Source: Adonisia turfae CCMR0081 (GTDB taxonomy: Bacteria; Cyanobacteriota; Cyanobacteriia; Phormidesmidales; Phormidesmidaceae). Taken from it: a stretch of 62,431 nucleotides of DNA. Below, in pieces: positions 32,205 through 41,457 of the stretch. Each line of letters opens with the position of its first letter. Within the stretch, counting starts at the first letter, position 1. The DNA lies in assembly GCF_011009555.1 (NCBI RefSeq), contig NZ_QXHD01000004.1:3424284-3486714 (forward strand), in the 5' to 3' direction. The notes under the pieces were generated by a model. The model worked only from the letters and a program-made list of their open reading frames with translations, searched no databases and had not been told where the DNA came from. A program made the position numbers and the translations under genes.

Positions 32205-33167
32205 CTACATCCGCACAAATTTATCAGTTGCCTCCACCAAAGCACTCAAAATGCCTGGTTCTGTAGCCGAATGGCCTGCATTCGGGACAATGATTAATTC
32301 AGCTTCGGGCCAAGCACGATGCAACTCCCAAGCAGACGTCATGGGACAAACGACGTCATAACGGCCTTGTACGAGCACCGCTGGAATATGGCGAATTTTA
32401 GCGACGTTTTGCAGCAGCTGATCAGGTGGGTTGAAAAAGCCCCCATTGATAAAGTAGTGGCACTCAATGCGGGCAAAGGCATCGGCAAATTCATCATTGC
32501 CAAATCGTTCAATAACTTGGGGGTTCTGAATTAAATAACTGGTACTTGCTTCCCAAATAGCCCAGGCACGGGCAGCCTGCTGTCGAATGTCAGGATTAGG
32601 GCTGGTTAAACGTTTGTAGTAGGCTGCCACCAGATCATGGCGCTCCTCTCCAGGAATGGGCGCAAGGTAGTGCTCCCAGGCATCAGGGAAAATATAACTT
32701 GCTCCCTCCTGGTAAAACCATCGGATTTCCTGGGGGCGCAGCATAAAAATACCCCGCAAAATTAGCCCTGCACATTGCTGCGGATAGCGCTGAGCATAGG
32801 CCAACGCCAGGGTGCTGCCCCAACTGCCACCAAAGACCGTCCATTGATCGATGGCGAGATGCGATCGCAATCTTTCAATATCATCCACTAAATCCCAGGT
32901 GGTATTCTCCGTAAGCTCAGCGTGGGGTGTACTCTGACCACAGCCCCGCTGATCAAACAGAACTATGCGCCAACGTTCAGGGTCAAAAAACTGTCGATAG
33001 ATAGGAACCGTGCCGCCGCCTGGTCCACCGTGCAAAAACACGACCGGTTTCCCCTGAGGATTTCCGACTTCTTCAAAATAAAGGGTATGGATTGAAGAGA
33101 CAGATAACTGACCGGTGCGGTAAGGCTCGATAGGAGGATAGGGTTGACGCATAGAGGGGCTTAGCAA
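32205..33167 (-). CDS. pip: Proline iminopeptidase
   Basis: A 320-residue alpha/beta-hydrolase of family S33 that removes N-terminal proline. The oxyanion block is VVFLHGGPGGGTVP at ~44-57. The nucleophile elbow is GGSWGSTLALAYA at ~112-124. The catalytic Asp lies in QGRYDVVCP and the His in PNAGHSA near the C-terminus. EIRWFYQEGA and GGFF segments are typical of bacterial Pip. Cytoplasmic, single gene. Confidence 0.95.
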   Translation of the reverse strand: MLSPSMRQPYPPIEPYRTGQLSVSSIHTLYFEEVGNPQGKPVVFLHGGPGGGTVPIYRQFFDPERWRIVLFDQRGCGQSTPHAELTENTTWDLVDDIERLRSHLAIDQWTVFGGSWGSTLALAYAQRYPQQCAGLILRGIFMLRPQEIRWFYQEGASYIFPDAWEHYLAPIPGEERHDLVAAYYKRLTSPNPDIRQQAARAWAIWEASTSYLIQNPQVIERFGNDEFADAFARIECHYFINGGFFNPPDQLLQNVAKIRHIPAVLVQGRYDVVCPMTSAWELHRAWPEAELIIVPNAGHSATEPGILSALVEATDKFVRM

Positions 33168-33212
33168 CGATTTGCCCCGTCATTGTCGCACCCAAATTGC
33201 CCCCGATTCCGT

Positions 33213-33320
33213 TTATTTCACAGAAACCGGCTTCCGCACCACATACCAACGCCCAGTTTTTGGATCACGATAGGTTTGAAACGGCTGTTGTTTCAGCGGT
33301 TTAGTGCAAGTTTTGGGCAT
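33213..33320 (-). CDS. Very small basic protein
   Basis: A 35-residue ORF from the ATG at 33320: MPKTCTKPLKQQPFQTYRDP then KTGRWYVVRKPVSVK. The RDPKTGRWYVV segment reads like a conserved small cyanobacterial protein. The frame extends upstream to 33428 without resemblance. Function unknown. The 480 bases to glgX hold no gene; TATATAA near 33883 may be part of the glgX promoter. Confidence 0.45.
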   Translation of the reverse strand: MPKTCTKPLKQQPFQTYRDPKTGRWYVVRKPVSVK

Positions 33321-33910
33321 TGACTTAGCGATTTTCACGACTCTTGTATAGATCAATTCACATATTGTGGCCCGATTTCCCAAAAAAATTGAGTGATCAA
33401 TCCTTAAGTACCATGTGATTTTTGTCACAAAAGAACAAAAAATCCTGGTGGTTTCCCCATTGTATCCAGGATTTACAGAGTAGTGCCAGGTGTCGGTCTA
33501 CACCTGAAATGAGTCTAAGCTTAGCAATTTCAATGACATAATCAAATCAATCAGAACCAGATAAGCCAGTGACTTAACCAATTTGGGCGTCAACTCAATC
33601 GCAGACACCCCTGATCATTTAGCCACATCCTGTAGATAGCTTACCCAGAAAATTTATTGCTCAAAGTTTAATAAGGCATGGGCATTCATTTAAGAGAAGA
33701 TTTTTAGGAATTGATGAATGAGTCTCTCCTAGAAAGCTCATCAAAGCGGTCTATAGGCACTTACGCCTTCATTCCTTACGTGCAAAATCACTCTGCCATC
33801 CCCACATAATCGGGTCAGAATCATGTTCTCAAGTCAAGACTTATGCGTTTAAGGTAGCGGCGAAAAACGCAGGGGGCTTACTATATAAGACAGTTTTGGC
33901 GTGATCCACC

Positions 33911-36106
33911 ATGTCGGCAATACTATGGCCCGGTCGTTCTCATCCCTTGGGAGCTACCTGGGACGGTCAGGGAACAAATTTTGCAGTTTTCTCAGAAAAT
34001 GCCTCAGCAATCGAGCTGTGCCTCTTTGATGCTAATGGAAATGAGCGTCGGCTAAGGTTACCAGAGGTAACAAACCACGTATGGCATGGATATTTACCAG
34101 ACGTCGGCCCCGGTCAGCGCTACGGGTATCGGGTATATGGTCCCTATAAACCTAAACAGGGTAAACGGTTTAATGCTGATAAATTACTGCTTGATCCCTA
34201 TGCTCTGGCCATTAGCGGCGATATGCAATTTAGCCCCGCTATTTTTGGTTATCCGATGGAGCACTTTGCCAATAGCGATCGCGACTTAGAGAAATCCACG
34301 CTGGATGATATGCAATGCGTGCCCAAGGGTATCGTGGTGGATCAAAGTTTTGATTGGGGGGATGATCGCCATCCTGAGACACCCTGGCATGAAACAGTTA
34401 TCTACGAAGTGCATGTCAAAGGGTTTACGCGTCAGCATCCAAACATTCCACCAGACCTACAGGGTACCTATGCAGGGTTAGGTCACCCTGCCGCCATTGA
34501 GCACCTGAAAACATTAGGGGTTACTGCGGTAGAGCTCCTACCAATCCATCACTACAATGCCCACCCTAGTCACCTTGTCACTGTGGGGCTCCACAACTAC
34601 TGGGGCTATGATTCCATTAACTACTTTGCTCCCTTTGCAAGCTATAGTGCCGGTGGGGATGCGGGTGACCAGGTCAATGAGTTTAAGGCAATGGTCAAAG
34701 CCCTCCATCAGGCAGGCATTGAAGTGATTTTAGATGTGGTCTATAACCACACGGGCGAGGGCAATCACTTTGGCCCAACGCTGTCTCTGCGGGGTATCGA
34801 CAATGAAGCTTACTATCGATTAGTTGAGCGCAGTCCTCGCCACTATATGGACTTTACCGGCTGCGGTAACTCTCTCAATGTCCGCCATCCCCAGGTACTC
34901 AAACTGATCATGGACAGTTTGCGCTACTGGGTGCAGGAAATGCACGTAGATGGCTTTCGGTTTGACTTAGCGTCAGCCCTGGCGCGCGAACTGTATGAAG
35001 TCGATAGCCTCGCGGCCTTTTTTGACATCATCCACCAGGATCCAGTGTTGTCCACCACAAAGCTGATTGCAGAACCCTGGGACCTGGGTGAGGGCGGTTA
35101 CCAGGTCGGTAATTTCCCATTACTCTGGTCTGAGTGGAATGGCAAATATCGTGATACCATGCGAGACTTCTGGCGAGACAATCATTGTCGCCTGGGAGAG
35201 TTTGCGTTTCGGTTTACGGGCAGTTCTGATCTCTATCAAGCGAATGGGAAACTCCCCCATGCTAGCGTCAACTTTATTACCGCCCACGATGGCTTCACCC
35301 TGCGAGACCTGGTGAGCTACAACGAAAAACATAATGAGTCTAACGGTGAAGGTAATCGGGATGGTGAGAGCTATAACCGGTCCTGGAACTGTGGTGTTGA
35401 AGGTGAGACTCAAAATGAGGAAATTTTGGCGTTGCGATCGCAACAGCAGCGGAATCTTCTCACAACGCTCTTTCTCTCCCAGGGAGTACCCATGATATTG
35501 GGGGGTGACGAGATGGGCCGTACCCAGCGTGGCAACAACAACACCTACTGCCAGGATAATGAGATCGCCTGGTTTGACTGGAATCTACGTCACCAAAACA
35601 AAGAGCTACTAAACTTTACCCAACGCCTGATTGCATTTCGAAAACAGCACCCTATCTTCTGTCGTCGTCAATGGTTCCTGGGTCGCGAGATCCATGGCTC
35701 CGGCGTCATTGATATCGGTTGGTTCAATCCTGACGGCAGCATTATCAGTGAGGAAGACTGGCACGATGGTAGCTCCAAAGCCATCAGCATCTTTCTCAAT
35801 GGAGAAGAAATTCTCACCACCGATAAGCAAGGTCAGCGCATTATTGATGATAGTTTTCTTGTCTTTTTCAATGCCTATCCTGAGTTTCAAGAGTTCTCCC
35901 TACCACCATCAGTCGATCGCAAAGAATGGCGGGTTATCCTAGACACCAAAAATCCCACCGGGTTTGTAGATGATGGCCCCACATATGATCATACCCAGAA
36001 CGTCCCGGTTGCTGCTCGATCCCTGGTTTTACTAGCCTGTCCCCACTGTTTTGATACAACTTCCGGTGCTGATGGGGCTACATGCACGTTACCAAAGCGA
36101 GGGTAA
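33911..36106 (+). CDS. glgX: Glycogen debranching enzyme GlgX (GH13 isoamylase type)
   Basis: A 731-residue GH13 enzyme hydrolysing alpha-1,6 branches of glycogen. An N-terminal CBM48 begins WPGRSHPLGATWDGQGTNFA. The catalytic barrel carries DVVYNHTGEG (region I), DGFRFDLAS (region II, Asp nucleophile), IAEPWDLG (region III, general acid Glu) and FITAHDG (region IV, stabilising Asp). NEKHNESNGEGNRDG is typical of GlgX. The C-terminal tail with a CPHCF segment is longer than usual. The next gene starts four bases on. Confidence 0.96.
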   Translation: MSAILWPGRSHPLGATWDGQGTNFAVFSENASAIELCLFDANGNERRLRLPEVTNHVWHGYLPDVGPGQRYGYRVYGPYKPKQGKRFNADKLLLDPYALAISGDMQFSPAIFGYPMEHFANSDRDLEKSTLDDMQCVPKGIVVDQSFDWGDDRHPETPWHETVIYEVHVKGFTRQHPNIPPDLQGTYAGLGHPAAIEHLKTLGVTAVELLPIHHYNAHPSHLVTVGLHNYWGYDSINYFAPFASYSAGGDAGDQVNEFKAMVKALHQAGIEVILDVVYNHTGEGNHFGPTLSLRGIDNEAYYRLVERSPRHYMDFTGCGNSLNVRHPQVLKLIMDSLRYWVQEMHVDGFRFDLASALARELYEVDSLAAFFDIIHQDPVLSTTKLIAEPWDLGEGGYQVGNFPLLWSEWNGKYRDTMRDFWRDNHCRLGEFAFRFTGSSDLYQANGKLPHASVNFITAHDGFTLRDLVSYNEKHNESNGEGNRDGESYNRSWNCGVEGETQNEEILALRSQQQRNLLTTLFLSQGVPMILGGDEMGRTQRGNNNTYCQDNEIAWFDWNLRHQNKELLNFTQRLIAFRKQHPIFCRRQWFLGREIHGSGVIDIGWFNPDGSIISEEDWHDGSSKAISIFLNGEEILTTDKQGQRIIDDSFLVFFNAYPEFQEFSLPPSVDRKEWRVILDTKNPTGFVDDGPTYDHTQNVPVAARSLVLLACPHCFDTTSGADGATCTLPKRG

Positions 36107-36109
36107 CAT

Positions 36110-36457
36110 ATGGCTAATAGTTACGATCTAATCTATGCAGTGGTGCGCCAAATTCCCGCAGGCAAAGTCGCCACCTACGGTCAGGTGGCCGAGCTAGCAG
36201 GGCTTATGGGCAAACCTCGGGTAGTCGGCTATGCACTTTATAAGGTAGCGCCTGAAGATGAAATCCCATGGCAGCGGGTCATCAATGCAAAGGGAGAGAT
36301 TTCCACATCTGCCTTTCGCGATGGCTCAGACGACCTACAGCGGATATTACTGGAGGAAGAAGGGATTGAGTTTGAGGGCAACAAGATCAACCTTAGCAAG
36401 TATCGCTGGCAGCCGCCGCCAGAGATGATTGAGGCGATTGATTTTGGCGAGGATTAG
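36110..36457 (+). CDS. Alkyltransferase-like protein (MGMT family)
   Basis: A 115-residue protein with the DNA-binding fold of O6-alkylguanine transferases: VRQIPAGKVATYGQVAELAG and GKPRVVGYALYK. At the active-site position it has PWQRVIN in place of PCHRV, so the alkyl-accepting cysteine is replaced by tryptophan. ATL proteins with this change flag O6-alkylguanine for excision repair. It begins four bases after glgX and is probably co-transcribed. Confidence 0.9.
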   Translation: MANSYDLIYAVVRQIPAGKVATYGQVAELAGLMGKPRVVGYALYKVAPEDEIPWQRVINAKGEISTSAFRDGSDDLQRILLEEEGIEFEGNKINLSKYRWQPPPEMIEAIDFGED

Positions 36458-36465
36458 AGTTGGGG

Positions 36466-36590
36466 TTCGACTTCGCTCACCCCTCTCGACTTCGCTCACT
36501 TCTCTTGAGCAACTTTTAGTTCTTTCAATTCGGTTTTACTCAGTCGTAATGAACCTAGCTGGCTGAGCAAAGCCGAAGTCAGCGGCACTA
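36466..36590. repeat. Dispersed palindromic repeats of the TTCGACTTCGCTCA type
   Basis: TTCGACTTCGCTCACCC and TCGACTTCGCTCACTT occur in tandem near 36471-36500. GCTGGCTGAGCAAAGCCGAAGTCAGC occurs near 36558-36583. The same motif is found at 8485-8505. No coding content in this gap. Confidence 0.6.
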
Positions 36591-36601
36591 CATCTCCGAC
36601 A

Positions 36602-37165
36602 TCACACAAAAACTCTTTCCATGGGCATCAAAAAACCAGGCAAAATCGGCGATTGCAAACTATCTTTCGACAATAAAGTCCCAACTAACTCCAGCTGGGC
36701 ATCACTGCGGCGATAAACTTCCATCGTCTGGAGTTGCCAGTTTACAATCCAGTATTCTTGCACTCCATACAGTGAGTAAAGCTTCAGTTTAAACTCTTTG
36801 TCACGTTGTTCATTGCGTTCGCCAGGGGACAAAATTTCTACCATCAGCTCTGGAGTGATCACTAGATGACCAGCTTCGTCAATACCATTGACTAAACGTT
36901 CTTTGCTGATCCACACCACATCTGGAATGACTGCATCGTTAGGGGAAAAGATTACACCTGGTGTTTGGAAAGCGCTACCCAAACCAGTTTCTTCTGACCA
37001 GACTTCTAATCGGACCTGTATTTTACCCGCTGCGCTTTGATGACGAATATGGGGAGCGCGGGTCACAAGTAGTTCTCCATTGATGATTTCATAACGTTTC
37101 CAACCACCGTCGTCGGGCATGACGTCGAGGTCTCGAACTGTCCAGCGTATGGGGTTGGTAACCAT
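36602..37165 (-). CDS. Uma2/DUF820 family endonuclease-like protein
   Basis: A 187-residue member of the Uma2 (DUF820) family, very expanded in cyanobacteria and sharing the PD-(D/E)xK nuclease fold. The motif is seen as VIPDVVWISKERL (Asp), ELMVEILSPGE (Glu), then KEFKLKLYSLYGVQEYWIV (Lys). Substrate and biological role are unknown. Confidence 0.92.
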   Translation of the reverse strand: MVTNPIRWTVRDLDVMPDDGGWKRYEIINGELLVTRAPHIRHQSAAGKIQVRLEVWSEETGLGSAFQTPGVIFSPNDAVIPDVVWISKERLVNGIDEAGHLVITPELMVEILSPGERNEQRDKEFKLKLYSLYGVQEYWIVNWQLQTMEVYRRSDAQLELVGTLLSKDSLQSPILPGFLMPMERVFV

Positions 37166-37271
37166 AGAAATTGCAACTTGGTTTGGGTCTAGTATAGCGA
37201 GGGGATAGCTGCTCTATTAAGGCAATGCTACAAATCTGAGTAGATACCTTTAGTTTGGCTAGAATACAGCG

Positions 37272-37685
37272 GTGGCAATGATATCTCCCCCCATGACTGA
37301 TACGATTTTGCTGGTGATTGACTGGCGTGATGCTGATAGCGATATGCCCGAGGAACAGCAAGAGGTATTGACCCAAACATTATTTCAGGAGCTACGGGCA
37401 CTAGACGAGGTGGAGGACGTTAAGCGGATAGCTGACCCAGATGTTCCCGATGGGGGCATGGGAGCTAAATGGTTATGGAGTGTCCTTACAGCAGAAATCA
37501 CCATTGAGGGGATTAAACAGGTTTGTCAGGATGCCTATGAACGACTACCAGGAAAGCCCATTGAGTTCACCCTGGAGGTTGACGGCAAGAAAACGAATAT
37601 TGAGGCTAAAAACATCCGTCCAGATAATTTCGAGGAGACGCTCGAAAAACTGGTTGCAGCAGCGCAGAAACTTAAGGACAGTTAA
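37272..37685 (+). CDS. EACC1-like protein, partner of a caspase system
   Basis: A 137-residue protein: ILLVIDWRDADSDM, a helix with LFQELRALDEVEDVKR, the turn PDVPDGGMGAKWLWSVLTA, then IEFTLEVDGKKTNIEAKNI. This strand-helix-turn-strand order resembles the effector-associated constant component EACC1 described by Aravind and colleagues for caspase/trypsin conflict systems. The next gene, 67 bases on, is such a caspase. The family call is from pattern memory. Start could be at any of three early Met codons. Confidence 0.6.
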   Translation: MAMISPPMTDTILLVIDWRDADSDMPEEQQEVLTQTLFQELRALDEVEDVKRIADPDVPDGGMGAKWLWSVLTAEITIEGIKQVCQDAYERLPGKPIEFTLEVDGKKTNIEAKNIRPDNFEETLEKLVAAAQKLKDS

Positions 37686-37752
37686 TCAAACAGTGGGGGA
37701 TTGACTGGCTTAGGGCTGAAAGAACTATAAGGTGCTGCTAATTGCTGGGTGA

Positions 37753-39864
37753 ATGGCTAAGAAAATTGCATTGCTGATTGGTGTTGGGGAGTATGGCAAT
37801 GGGCTGAAGCCACTGCGATGTCCAGCCAATGGTGTGAAGACGATGCAAGTGCTACTGAGAAATCCTGATATTGGCGGCTTTGACGAAGTAGTACCGCTGA
37901 TTAATCCGGATGTGGGGACGATGCAGGCCCGCATTGGTGAGGTATTTGGTCAGCTATCCAAAAATGACCTGGTGCTTTTTTACTTTACCGGTCATGGCAT
38001 CAAGGATATGACCGGTAAATTTTACCTATCTACGGCTCAGACTCAGCTGTTTGAAAGCGGCACCCTCAACCCGGGCACTGCTGTTTCAGCAGACTTTGTG
38101 AAAGGTGTTATTGGTAATTCCTTGGCTCAACGAAAGGTAGTCATCCTCGACTGTTGCTTTGGGGCAGCCTTTGCCAAGGGCTTTTTGGGCATGGATGATA
38201 GCAGTATTGATGTAGAAACTCAGCTAGGTGGAAAAGGTTGGTGCGTCTTGACAGCATCTACATCGACTAAATATGCCCTAGAGCAAGAAGGTGAAGACCT
38301 ATCAGTGTATACCCGCTACTTAGTGGAGGGTTTAAAGACTGGTGGTGCTGCTCCCGACGGACAAGAACTAATCTGTATCAGAGATTTGCATAGCTATGTG
38401 CAAATCCAGGTAAAAGCCGCAGCTCCGGCAATGGAGCCTACAATTTTTAACGCAAAGCAAGGAGAAGAGATTGTTATTGCCAGAGTGCAGTTGGATAACT
38501 CACAGCGCTATCGCAAGCAGGTACAAACCAAAATAAAAAATATACGCAATATTACATTGAATGAATTTGCCCTTAACGGTAATTATTGGACACTGGCAGA
38601 CGTTATTCGTCCTACAGCTTTTCATAATTTGACTTTGTTGAAAGAACAATTAGGTTTGACAAATGAAGTTACCGAAGCGATACAAGAAGAATTTCTTAAG
38701 CCCTACAGGGAAAAAACTAAGAGTTTAGCTAAATACGCTGATTGCTTAAAAGCAGAAAAGGACTATGGCTATCCCCTTGATAACGATGCTATCAAGGAAT
38801 TAGAGGAATCTAAGCAACTGCTCAATTTACGAGATGACGATGTGCAGTTGGTGGAGAATAAGATTCTAGGCCACTGGTTGAAGCAACAGCCTCACAAACA
38901 GCTACCAGTTGAATCGTCTACGCTACCTAATAAGAAGCCTGTATCAGACTTATCGGCTCAAAAATATCAACAACAACAACAACAACAACAACAGAAGCTA
39001 AAGCATCCTAAATTTTCTTTCAAGACAGTAAAAGTAAATAACAAAGGAAATGTCATTGAAACTAAACAAAGTAAGGCGGAATGCTTTGCCGAAGACTTGG
39101 GTAATGATATTACGTTAGAAATGGTGCACATCCCAAGTGGCACGTTTATGATGGGAGCTGCCGAAGGAGAACCAGGTGCGAGTGGATATGAGTACCCGCA
39201 ACATAAGGTGACAGTGCCTGAGTTTTGGATGGGGAAATTTGCGATCACTCAGGAGCAATGGCAGGCGGTGGCAAGACTCAAAAAAGTTGAGCGAGATTTA
39301 GAGAGCGACCCGGCACACTTTAAAGGAGTAAAGCGACCGGTCGAATGCGTGTCTTGGCAGGATGCTGAGGAGTTTTGTAAGCGGTTGTCAAAAAAGACAG
39401 AGAAAGAATATATGCTGCCCAGCGAAGCTCAATGGGAGTATGCGTGTCGGGCTGAAACCACAACACCGTTCCATTTTGGGCTAGCAATCACTACAGAGTT
39501 AGCCAACTATGATGGGAGCACTTATTATTGGAGTTATAGCTATGGTAGTGCTTCACGAGAAAAGTATCGTCAGGAGACAATTGATGTAGGCAGCTTTGCG
39601 ATCGCAAACGCATTTGGGCTCTATGATATGCACGGCAACGTGTGGGAGTGGTGCCTGGACCACTGGCATGATAGCTATACTGGAGCACCGACGAATGGTA
39701 ACGCTTGGGTTACTGGTGGTGATTCATCTCTACGCATACTGCGGGGTGGTTCCTGGAACTATAATCCAGGTTACTGTCGCTCTACTAAGCGCCGCAGGGC
39801 CAATCTTGGGAACCGTCTCAACAGCTTCGGTTTTCGGGTAGTCTGTTTTTCCGCCAGGACATAA
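37753..39864 (+). CDS. Caspase (peptidase C14)-FGE-sulfatase fusion, possible DGR target
   Basis: 703 residues. The N-terminal caspase p20 domain has the catalytic His in FTGHGI (~80) and Cys in LDCCFG (~133). A helical linker domain (DVQLVENKILG) spans ~260-385. A polyglutamine tract lies at ~406-414, from CAA repeats at 38967-38993. The C-terminal FGE/SUMF1-type domain runs ~455-700 with IPSGTFMMG, LPSEAQWEYACRA and YDMHGNVWEW. The last 35 residues (GGSWNYNPGYCRS onward to GFRVV) match the variable region of C-type-lectin-like DGR targets. An AGCGC-GAA-GCGCT hairpin follows the stop codon. Confidence 0.92.
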   Translation: MAKKIALLIGVGEYGNGLKPLRCPANGVKTMQVLLRNPDIGGFDEVVPLINPDVGTMQARIGEVFGQLSKNDLVLFYFTGHGIKDMTGKFYLSTAQTQLFESGTLNPGTAVSADFVKGVIGNSLAQRKVVILDCCFGAAFAKGFLGMDDSSIDVETQLGGKGWCVLTASTSTKYALEQEGEDLSVYTRYLVEGLKTGGAAPDGQELICIRDLHSYVQIQVKAAAPAMEPTIFNAKQGEEIVIARVQLDNSQRYRKQVQTKIKNIRNITLNEFALNGNYWTLADVIRPTAFHNLTLLKEQLGLTNEVTEAIQEEFLKPYREKTKSLAKYADCLKAEKDYGYPLDNDAIKELEESKQLLNLRDDDVQLVENKILGHWLKQQPHKQLPVESSTLPNKKPVSDLSAQKYQQQQQQQQQKLKHPKFSFKTVKVNNKGNVIETKQSKAECFAEDLGNDITLEMVHIPSGTFMMGAAEGEPGASGYEYPQHKVTVPEFWMGKFAITQEQWQAVARLKKVERDLESDPAHFKGVKRPVECVSWQDAEEFCKRLSKKTEKEYMLPSEAQWEYACRAETTTPFHFGLAITTELANYDGSTYYWSYSYGSASREKYRQETIDVGSFAIANAFGLYDMHGNVWEWCLDHWHDSYTGAPTNGNAWVTGGDSSLRILRGGSWNYNPGYCRSTKRRRANLGNRLNSFGFRVVCFSART

Positions 39865-39883
39865 TATTTACTCTTTTAGCGCG

Positions 39884-40010
39884 AAGCGCTTACTCGCCCC
39901 TAGGCTCTGCCTGGGCAGCTCTACTGGTGGCTCCGCCACGAATACTAGAGGCAGAGCCTCTGGAAATCGGTCCAGGCAGGGCCTGGGACCTAGAGGGAGC
40001 AATTGGTAAC
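39884..40010. repeat. Cluster of short palindromes
   Basis: After the caspase gene come AGCGCGAAGCGCT, GGCTCTGCCTGG, GTGGCTCCGCCAC, GAGGCAGAGCCTC and CCAGGCAGGGCCTGG, each self-complementary or nearly so. These are types seen as dispersed repeats in cyanobacteria. The first may matter for the caspase gene's 3' end. Confidence 0.6.
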
Positions 40011-40094
40011 ACCCCTAGTTCTCCCAAATAATCCCGATGACTCGCATAACATCAGTAGCCTGAATCATCCACATGCCAGTACTTTACCGGATTA

Positions 40095-41411
40095 TTAAGA
40101 CTGTTGTGCAAACTGTTCAGGATAAATTCCCCAATTCACCCACCGAATCGCTTCCCTTGCCGACTGTAAGTTAGGAGGCACACGAATAGTATGAATAAAG
40201 TTAGTACTGGGGCAAATCATCTTCAATAAAGAAATAGATTGACCATCAATATCATCAACCAACTCGTTTAATTTAAGTAGGGTATACTCTTGCCAGGAAT
40301 CCACCTCCGAAGCATTTAGTTCCTTACAAATACGCTCGTACCCAATACCCTGAATTAAAATTCGCCGTAGTTCAGCATTGTTTTCATTCAATACCCATTC
40401 TGCAACCCAGTTTTCAGGTTTAACCTGTCCATATTTTTTAGGCAGAGCGACCCCATGGTGAAAGTAAAGACCATACCCATCTTCATATAAAACAGAAAAC
40501 TCTCCTTCTCCATGAAGACGCTCATTTACATCAAAGGAGAGCTTAATAGGACGACTACAAACAAAGCAAACTTTTTCATAAGGTAAAACCCAACCACAAC
40601 GGGTGGTTAAACCGTGAAAAGCAGACCATTTCTCAGAGTCGTATTTACAATTTAGTATATTGATACAAAAGTCCCACCAAACTGCCTGAACCGCCCATAG
40701 CTCTGGATAAATACACTGATCGTAAGCAATATATTGGCTGAGTTGCTTACCCAAACGATGCACAAAGCGGCTAAATTGTTGATGTTGTAACAAGATCTCT
40801 AACCGTTTCAGCTGAGAAAATACCGACTTATCATTGATACGATGGCGTAGTTTACGCACCAAGCAAGCCACCATTTGCATATGAAGCCGCCCAATTTGTT
40901 TTTCTACTAAGTCAGTCAAAGAATGTTTTAAGGGCGGATTAGAAAGCCTCTGTTTGATTAAAGATAATTTGTCCACAGACAAACGGCGTTCTGGCCGATC
41001 AATCAGTGGTTGCCGCAGTTTTTTCAGGAGATCGCTTTGTGGTTTTCCTAAGGTCTCACTGCTCTGTTTTCTTAATGAAATGCCTAAGTTATGCACCAAA
41101 AACTGGGCAAGTTGGCTATTTAGATCGGGGCCACATTGATTGAGATATATTTCAACTCTTTCAATCAGCTGTTGCTCCAAGTCTCCAACCAGGTTTTCAA
41201 GGATATGTCCCAGGGCAGCATAAGGACTCTCACAAAAAACAACTTGAGGTAACGGTAGGCCTACAGCTGCATAGGCTGTCGTAATCGCCTCAGTTGCATG
41301 TTTTGGATCAATCGCTTTTTCGGGAAAGATATGGGATTCCCATTTTTTCTCTATCTGTGATGCCTTCTTAAGTTGTTCTGATATTAGGTGAGTCGGTTGT
41401 TTCCAAAACAT
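40095..41411 (-). CDS. DUF6745 domain protein
   Basis: A 438-residue protein. The conserved C-terminal region reads GLYFHHGVALPKKYGQVKPE, NWVAEWVLNENNAELRRILI, QGIGYERICKELNA, SWQEYTLLKLN, then LLKMICPSTNFIHTIRVPP and AREAIRWVNWGI. That is the DUF6745 signature. The N-terminal 280 residues are helical and variable. Function is unknown. It follows, 46 bases on, a small HRIS-motif protein gene with which it appears to form a two-gene unit. Confidence 0.82.
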   Translation of the reverse strand: MFWKQPTHLISEQLKKASQIEKKWESHIFPEKAIDPKHATEAITTAYAAVGLPLPQVVFCESPYAALGHILENLVGDLEQQLIERVEIYLNQCGPDLNSQLAQFLVHNLGISLRKQSSETLGKPQSDLLKKLRQPLIDRPERRLSVDKLSLIKQRLSNPPLKHSLTDLVEKQIGRLHMQMVACLVRKLRHRINDKSVFSQLKRLEILLQHQQFSRFVHRLGKQLSQYIAYDQCIYPELWAVQAVWWDFCINILNCKYDSEKWSAFHGLTTRCGWVLPYEKVCFVCSRPIKLSFDVNERLHGEGEFSVLYEDGYGLYFHHGVALPKKYGQVKPENWVAEWVLNENNAELRRILIQGIGYERICKELNASEVDSWQEYTLLKLNELVDDIDGQSISLLKMICPSTNFIHTIRVPPNLQSAREAIRWVNWGIYPEQFAQQS

Positions 41412-41457
41412 CTGCTGCCCTCTAAAATGTGCGTTTTATCTACACTCAGAACAGGGA

